Source: CAZINM01 sp964540605 | Lineage (GTDB): Bacteria; Patescibacteriota; Dojkabacteria; SC72; JAHDCA01 | Direction: 5' to 3' | DNA length: 19,100 nt | NCBI GenBank assembly: GCA_964540605.1 | Contig: CAZINM010000016.1 | Span: 1 to 19,100 of the forward strand | Shown here: positions 15,476-19,100 of the stretch, piece after piece | Layout: every line of letters begins with the position of its first letter | Numbering within the stretch: the first letter of the stretch is position 1 | Made by a program: the position numbers and the translations under genes | The notes under the pieces: model-generated | Told to the model about the DNA's origin: nothing | Seen by the model: only the letters and a program-made list of their open reading frames with translations | Database searches by the model: none

Positions 15476-15515
15476 CATAACAAAAATATACTTTAGCAAG
15501 TATATTTGTGTTATG
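15476..15515 (-). terminator. 40-nt hairpin directly after tRNA CCA (also 15301-15340)
   Basis: Two 18-nt arms (15476-15493 and 15498-15515) around the 4-nt loop GCTA pair at 17 of 18 positions. The inner ten, AAATATACTT with AAGTATATTT, are perfect and run into a short T-rich stretch on the minus strand. The outer edge overlaps the encoded CCA. It could end tRNA transcription, guide 3' processing or act as a DNA palindrome. As the extended stem has no T-tract after it, a classical terminator is uncertain. Confidence 0.5.
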
Positions 15516-15603
15516 GCGGAGAGACAGGGATTCGAACCCTGGGTACTATTTCTAGTACGCACGCTCTCCAAGCGTGTCCGATCGGCCACTCCGGCATCTC
15601 TCC
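15514..15603 (-). tRNA. tRNA-Ser (anticodon GGA), CCA encoded
   Basis: On the minus strand a class II tRNA folds fully. The acceptor stem GGAGAGA (15603-15597) pairs with TCTCTCC (15524-15518), with discriminator G73 and encoded CCA (15516-15514). The anticodon stem CACGC/GCGTG encloses loop TTGGAGA with anticodon GGA at 15569-15567, reading UCC and UCU. A long variable arm GTACT/AGTAC is typical of serine tRNA, and the T arm contains GGTTCGAATCC. No base looks defective. It is followed at once by the hairpin and the 175-bp repeats. Confidence 0.97.
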
Positions 15604-15646
15604 TTCACTATCAGAAGCAATTGTAAAATATCGCTTTAAACGGTGA

Positions 15647-15655
15647 ATTATATCA
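15647..15655 (-). promoter_or_regulatory. Extended -10 promoter of tRNA-Ser
   Basis: TGATATAAT on the minus strand (15655-15647) combines the TGn extension with a perfect -10 box. The expected start near 15640 leaves a leader of about 36 nt before the tRNA. No good -35 is seen. The rest of the 175-bp gap 15604-15778 shows only an imperfect AT-rich hairpin (near 15697-15718) that could end the upstream operon. Confidence 0.6.
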
Positions 15656-15778
15656 TGAGATAGAGTGAAATCCATTACTGAAATTGCAAGTGAAATTCGC
15701 AAAAAGCAAAATTTAAATGGTAACTAAATGCGTAATTAGAAAATACTGAATTAGTTGCTCAAATTGAAGTTTATATGA

Positions 15779-17824
15779 TCACTCATCTGCAGGTTGCTCT
15801 TCCTCTGTAGTGATCTCCTCTGGTTCTACCTCAACGATCTTTACTTGTAATTTACCTTGTTGTGTTGGGAAGTAGCGTAAAGATTCAGGGAAGTATTCAG
15901 GTAGGAATTTTACTTCGCAATCTTTAGAGATGTAATCTAGATCATTTAGATATTCAATACCTTCATCTAATTTCATACCTTTTATGGAATCGATAACACT
16001 ATCTTTATCTACTTGCGGCTTGACAGCGCCGTTTAGTATAACTTTAACTTTTATGGTCGTTCCTTCTATACTTATAACATCTATAGATTGAGTGAAATCG
16101 CTTCCGAGTTGTAGTTCGAGATCACCACTATTTTCAAAAAGCTTTTGATCTCCTGCAGCTTTAAGCAATATATCTTTTGCTGCTGCCTCAAGATCAGACC
16201 TTTTATAATAAAGTGCTGAACTTGTTGTTTTGACTGTAACATTTAGAAGATCTCTTTCTGCCCCAATTGGATAGTCAGTAATGACTTCACCATCTAATTC
16301 ACTACTGATAGTCGAATCAATTATTACCCATCCATTAGCTGCAAGTTTTTTAAGCTCGCTTTCTGCTTCATTGAATGATGTTTCTTTTAATGGGTTTACA
16401 ACTCGATTAAAGTCGTCCATGGAAATGATCGTATATTCTTCAACCATTCCTCCTGTAAATGAAGTCGCACTAGTGGCTCCTACATCTGAATCTCCATTAA
16501 TTTGGAAATATATGCCAGAGCTTATGTTGTAATCCCCTCCAAAGTCTGAAGCCTCCACTGTAGCAGTAATTGAATTACTTGGGCATGTTAGATTAACATC
16601 AGACACTAATACATATTGAAGATCGTCCACTGTAGAAGTTAAAACAGTTCCAGCTGGAAGATCTTTTGTCTCACTAATAACACAAAAGAATTCTACTACT
16701 CCACTTGCTTTCTGTCCCCTTGTAGCTGTTCCAGTTGCACTTGTACTGTCAGATCGCTCTTTCTTTATTGTCTGTTTCATTACTGGGACTTCTAGCTTTT
16801 CTAGATCAAAAGTCTCAATATTTGTAGAGCCTGTGAATTCTAATTCAACATCAACAGGTCTACTTTCAATGAAGATATTAACATTTGCTCGAGGTGCATT
16901 TTTATAAATGAAATAAAGTGCAAGCAATGTAACGAGAATAAGTGGTATAACAAACATTAATGCAACTTTTTTGAACTTTTTTCCTGATAAGAACTTACCA
17001 ATACTAGCAAAGATCGGCTTCAACTTAGCAACCAAAACTGTAAGAGGTGAATTTTTACCTTTATTCGGATCTTTCTTCTCTAAAATATTTTGTTGATCGA
17101 ACAGAACGGAAGGATCATTCTTTTCTTCACTTCTGTTTTTTTCTTTGACCAATGAACCTTTCAGTAAATCCATACTTCCGATAGAAGGAAAAGTTTTCTC
17201 TTTATCAGGTTCAACTTCATGGACTTCGAGATCTTGTGTTATATCGTGATCCATTGCAATTTTTAGACCTCCGCTCTCAACAACTTGCTTTTTACTTTCG
17301 TTAAGCTCTCGTTTAGATTTCTCCAAAACTCTATCAATTCTTGATCTAAATTCATTTTTTGCGAGATTCTCCTCTGAGTCATTTTCTCTTTCAGGAACAA
17401 CGGTTTTTGGATCTTCAGGAATTTCATCCAGCTTTGCATCTTCATCTGTTAAAGATATTGAAACAGTACTTGTACCTCTCAGATCATCATGCAACTTTTG
17501 TTGCCTCTCCTTCATTTGTTTATATGATTGGTCCCATAGATCATTTGAGATCTCTTCAGCTTTATCAGTGAATACAGAATGAATTGCAGCGGCATTTCTC
17601 AATCCTGCCCTGCTATCAAATATCTGAAATACCATTGGGATATCTCTCTCATCTGCAGCATCTTGCAAAACCTGTAAATTAACAGGACTAACAAGTAAGT
17701 CCGAAAGCTCTGAGAAGATCATGACAATGCTATCTGCTTCCGATCTAGTTATCTGCGATACAACATCTGTAAGTTCATCGTCTGTCTTAACTTTTATTTT
17801 TTGTACTATAAACTTTTGTGCCAT
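15779..17824 (-). CDS. One-span membrane protein with baseplate-J-like extracellular domain
   Basis: A 681-residue protein in four parts. (1) Residues 3-90 form an alpha/beta domain (FIVQKIKVKTDDELTDVVSQ, then IVMIFSELSDLLVSPVNLQV, then IPMVFQIFDSRAGLRN), a layout I recall from other CPR proteins annotated baseplate J. (2) A long, charged, probably disordered cytoplasmic linker covers about 90-280. (3) A single transmembrane helix spans about 286-308. (4) An extracytoplasmic region has ASGVVEFFCVISETKDLPAG (373-392) and TATVEASDFGGDYNI (420-434), the pattern of baseplate-J/gp47-like strands. The tail is acidic. No phage tail genes are near, so it is unlikely to be a phage baseplate. It follows the FtsA/PilM-like gene by 5 bp (TAA, six bases ATGTAG overlapping none of the CDS, then ATG), so the two products probably work together at the membrane. 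Confidence 0.8.
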   Translation of the reverse strand: MAQKFIVQKIKVKTDDELTDVVSQITRSEADSIVMIFSELSDLLVSPVNLQVLQDAADERDIPMVFQIFDSRAGLRNAAAIHSVFTDKAEEISNDLWDQSYKQMKERQQKLHDDLRGTSTVSISLTDEDAKLDEIPEDPKTVVPERENDSEENLAKNEFRSRIDRVLEKSKRELNESKKQVVESGGLKIAMDHDITQDLEVHEVEPDKEKTFPSIGSMDLLKGSLVKEKNRSEEKNDPSVLFDQQNILEKKDPNKGKNSPLTVLVAKLKPIFASIGKFLSGKKFKKVALMFVIPLILVTLLALYFIYKNAPRANVNIFIESRPVDVELEFTGSTNIETFDLEKLEVPVMKQTIKKERSDSTSATGTATRGQKASGVVEFFCVISETKDLPAGTVLTSTVDDLQYVLVSDVNLTCPSNSITATVEASDFGGDYNISSGIYFQINGDSDVGATSATSFTGGMVEEYTIISMDDFNRVVNPLKETSFNEAESELKKLAANGWVIIDSTISSELDGEVITDYPIGAERDLLNVTVKTTSSALYYKRSDLEAAAKDILLKAAGDQKLFENSGDLELQLGSDFTQSIDVISIEGTTIKVKVILNGAVKPQVDKDSVIDSIKGMKLDEGIEYLNDLDYISKDCEVKFLPEYFPESLRYFPTQQGKLQVKIVEVEPEEITTEEEQPADE

Positions 17825-17829
17825 CTACA

Positions 17830-19083
17830 TTAAACATTTAGATAATAATTTGATGGATTCTTGGATCTATCGTATGCAAATCTTGCAAGAGCAGCAGGTG
17901 TTACATCATAAGTGTGATTAAGATCTCCTGTTTCGTCAATTATCTCGTAAAGTCGCTCAGGTAGGAAGATGTTTATCTTTGGTACAGAGGCAAATGGTAG
18001 CAATTTTGTCCAAGGAAACTCCATCATTACATTTTTAATATCAGGTAATAGAGCTCCTCCACCACATATATATATTTGGCTTGGGAAGAGATCAATATCA
18101 TCAAGGCTTTGTAGGCCAGCTTTTAAGGTCTTCATCCATAATTCGGCTGTTGGATAAACAATATCTTTGATCTTATTATGTATATCTTTCTCTAATTCGT
18201 TTTGAGTATATTTAACTTTTCGTAGCTCAGCGTGTCTGTAATCAAGATTCATAATTTTTGCTATCTCTTTCGTAAATACCCTACCTCCGAAACCAAACAT
18301 CTGTGAATCGAGCACATTTCCATTTTTTACAACAGCAATATCTGTAGTGCCTCCACCAATATCTAAAAATATGCCTGAGAACTCTTTATTTCGCGAACCT
18401 GAATAAGCTCGGGCGACCGCAAAAGGTTGCGCAACAATACCCAGCATATTCATGTTTAATGATCCTGACAAACTTCTTAATGATTCAACATAAGTTTTAG
18501 GTGCGAATGATGCGTAAAAGAAGAACTTGATACTTTTACCTCTAAAACCAACAATAGAATCTACATTCATTCCACCAATTTCCATGCCTGTGATAGTAAT
18601 ATGGAGTATCTCAATATCTTCTTGAGCAAGTCCCGTTCGAAGTGCGAGATCCATTTTGCCTTCTGAGATTATTTGATCTTGAACAACTTTAATAATATGC
18701 TCTTCCTCTTTTTGAGTAACATCCTCATCATATTTCTCTTCCCTTTCGTAATTTACGACAATAGATACCCCCTGGATGTATTCACCTGCTATCCCCATTA
18801 CGATATTTGAAGGCTGTTTATCTGGATCAAGTCCAGCTTTGATCTCGCTTATAGCAAGTCGGCAATTATCAATTACTGTGTTAAGATTCTGGATCTTACC
18901 TTTGCTCATTGCAGATTGCTGTTGTTGAATTCTAGCTATCCTTTTAACTTTCACTCCTAGTTCATCAACCGAAAACATTAGAACTTTCAAGATTTCAGTT
19001 CCAATATCAACGGCAAGATAATTCTTGTTGAAATCTACAAGAGGAGCATCCGTCTTATTTTTTAGGAAAGGCAGTTTGATCAT
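17830..19083 (-). CDS. FtsA/PilM-like actin-fold ATPase
   Basis: A 417-residue protein of the actin/Hsp70 ATPase superfamily. The three nucleotide-binding motifs are present: phosphate-1 LAVDIGTEILKV (23-34), phosphate-2 FLDIGGGTTDIAV (239-251) and adenosine IYICGGGALLPDI (337-349). An SHS2-like insertion lies between about 90 and 200. FtsA tethers FtsZ to the membrane; PilM, its relative, binds the cytoplasmic tail of PilN in type IV pilus machines. The C-terminal amphipathic membrane helix of FtsA is not obvious. The neighbour is a one-span membrane protein with a long cytoplasmic part, so a PilM-type arrangement is at least as likely as cell division. A -10 box 7 nt before the ATG suggests a leaderless mRNA. 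Fold is secure; FtsA versus PilM is not. Confidence 0.88.
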   Translation of the reverse strand: MIKLPFLKNKTDAPLVDFNKNYLAVDIGTEILKVLMFSVDELGVKVKRIARIQQQQSAMSKGKIQNLNTVIDNCRLAISEIKAGLDPDKQPSNIVMGIAGEYIQGVSIVVNYEREEKYDEDVTQKEEEHIIKVVQDQIISEGKMDLALRTGLAQEDIEILHITITGMEIGGMNVDSIVGFRGKSIKFFFYASFAPKTYVESLRSLSGSLNMNMLGIVAQPFAVARAYSGSRNKEFSGIFLDIGGGTTDIAVVKNGNVLDSQMFGFGGRVFTKEIAKIMNLDYRHAELRKVKYTQNELEKDIHNKIKDIVYPTAELWMKTLKAGLQSLDDIDLFPSQIYICGGGALLPDIKNVMMEFPWTKLLPFASVPKINIFLPERLYEIIDETGDLNHTYDVTPAALARFAYDRSKNPSNYYLNV

Positions 19084-19090
19084 ATGAAAA

Positions 19091-19096
19091 AGTATA
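19091..19096 (-). promoter_or_regulatory. -10 box of a probable leaderless promoter for the FtsA/PilM-like gene
   Basis: TATACT (minus strand 19096-19091) is followed by seven bases and then the ATG at 19083, so transcription would begin at about the start codon. No SD exists between them. The -35 region would fall outside the window and cannot be checked. Confidence 0.5.
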
Positions 19097-19100
19097 ACAC

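Larger units (their letters stand above)
15353..15527 (-). repeat. 175-bp tandem repeat, unit 1 (adjacent to tRNA-Ser)
   Basis: This is the copy directly downstream of tRNA-Ser in the direction of transcription. Its right end is the true tRNA 3' terminus. The last 20 nt of the tRNA (15514-15533, including encoded CCA) are the element that recurs at 15339-15358 between the two units. The layout matches the tandem repeats after tyrT in E. coli, which have a period near 178 bp and carry about 19 bp of the tRNA tail. The sequences need not be related. Confidence 0.95.

Noticed and set aside
15178..15527. CRISPR array
   Set aside because: Only two adjacent 175-bp units, no spacers and no cas genes; the unit contains a tRNA tail.
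15161..15626. Plus-strand open frames of 111 and 97 residues across the tandem repeats
   Set aside because: They run through the repeats and the antisense of tRNA-Ser. The 175-bp period shifts the frame, so the two copies encode unrelated peptides; no family likeness.
15511..15702. 63-residue minus-strand frame containing MPEWPIGHAW
   Set aside because: It is a translation of the tRNA-Ser gene itself, a well-known false ORF.
15779..17824. Prophage baseplate gene
   Set aside because: No tail, capsid or integrase genes are nearby, and the protein has a single membrane helix and a cytoplasmic domain; it looks like a cellular envelope protein.
1..19100. UGA recoded as Gly or Trp (as in SR1/Gracilibacteria)
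   Set aside because: rnpA ends with TGA, Trp is written TGG, and no gene needs read-through of TGA.

Overview
The window looks like chromosomal DNA from a low-GC (about one third G+C by eye) member of the Candidate Phyla Radiation (Patescibacteria), perhaps near Dojkabacteria/WS6 or Microgenomates. That placement is an inference. It rests on small, tightly packed genes, a FtsA/PilM-like ATPase paired with a one-span baseplate-J-like protein, a zinc protease inserted in the rpmH-rnpA-yidD cluster, few Shine-Dalgarno (SD) sites, and standard use of UGA as stop.

Positions 1-4894 (+ strand): the end of a sensor histidine kinase, then a consensus promoter driving rpmH, rnpA, a SprT-like zinc protease and yidD. 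A second promoter-like site precedes yidC, jag and an O-antigen-ligase-family protein. This is the conserved ribosome / RNase P / membrane-insertion cluster, but a histidine kinase sits where dnaA is often found. yidD has no ATG, GTG or TTG that would keep its conserved N-terminus. It seems to start at ATC, five bases after a perfect AGGAGG.

Positions 4924-14326 (- strand, convergent): read in the direction of transcription, a DUF3160 protein, a VCBS/FG-GAP-like surface protein, a class II CPD photolyase and a CoA-binding protein lie almost end to end and form a probable operon. A second unit follows, with a probable leaderless promoter inside the end of the CoA-binding gene. It carries a very hydrophobic 779-residue membrane protein and a membrane-anchored beta-propeller protein. 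Much of this block faces the cell surface.

Positions 14591-19083 (- strand): a FtsA/PilM-like ATPase and a one-span baseplate-J-like protein, then tRNA-Ser(GGA), two 175-bp tandem repeats and a yjjX-like NTPase. Each repeat carries the last 20 nt of the tRNA, CCA included, plus two potential hairpins. The layout recalls the tyrT/rtT tandem repeats of E. coli. Together with the non-canonical yidD start, it is the most unusual thing in the window.
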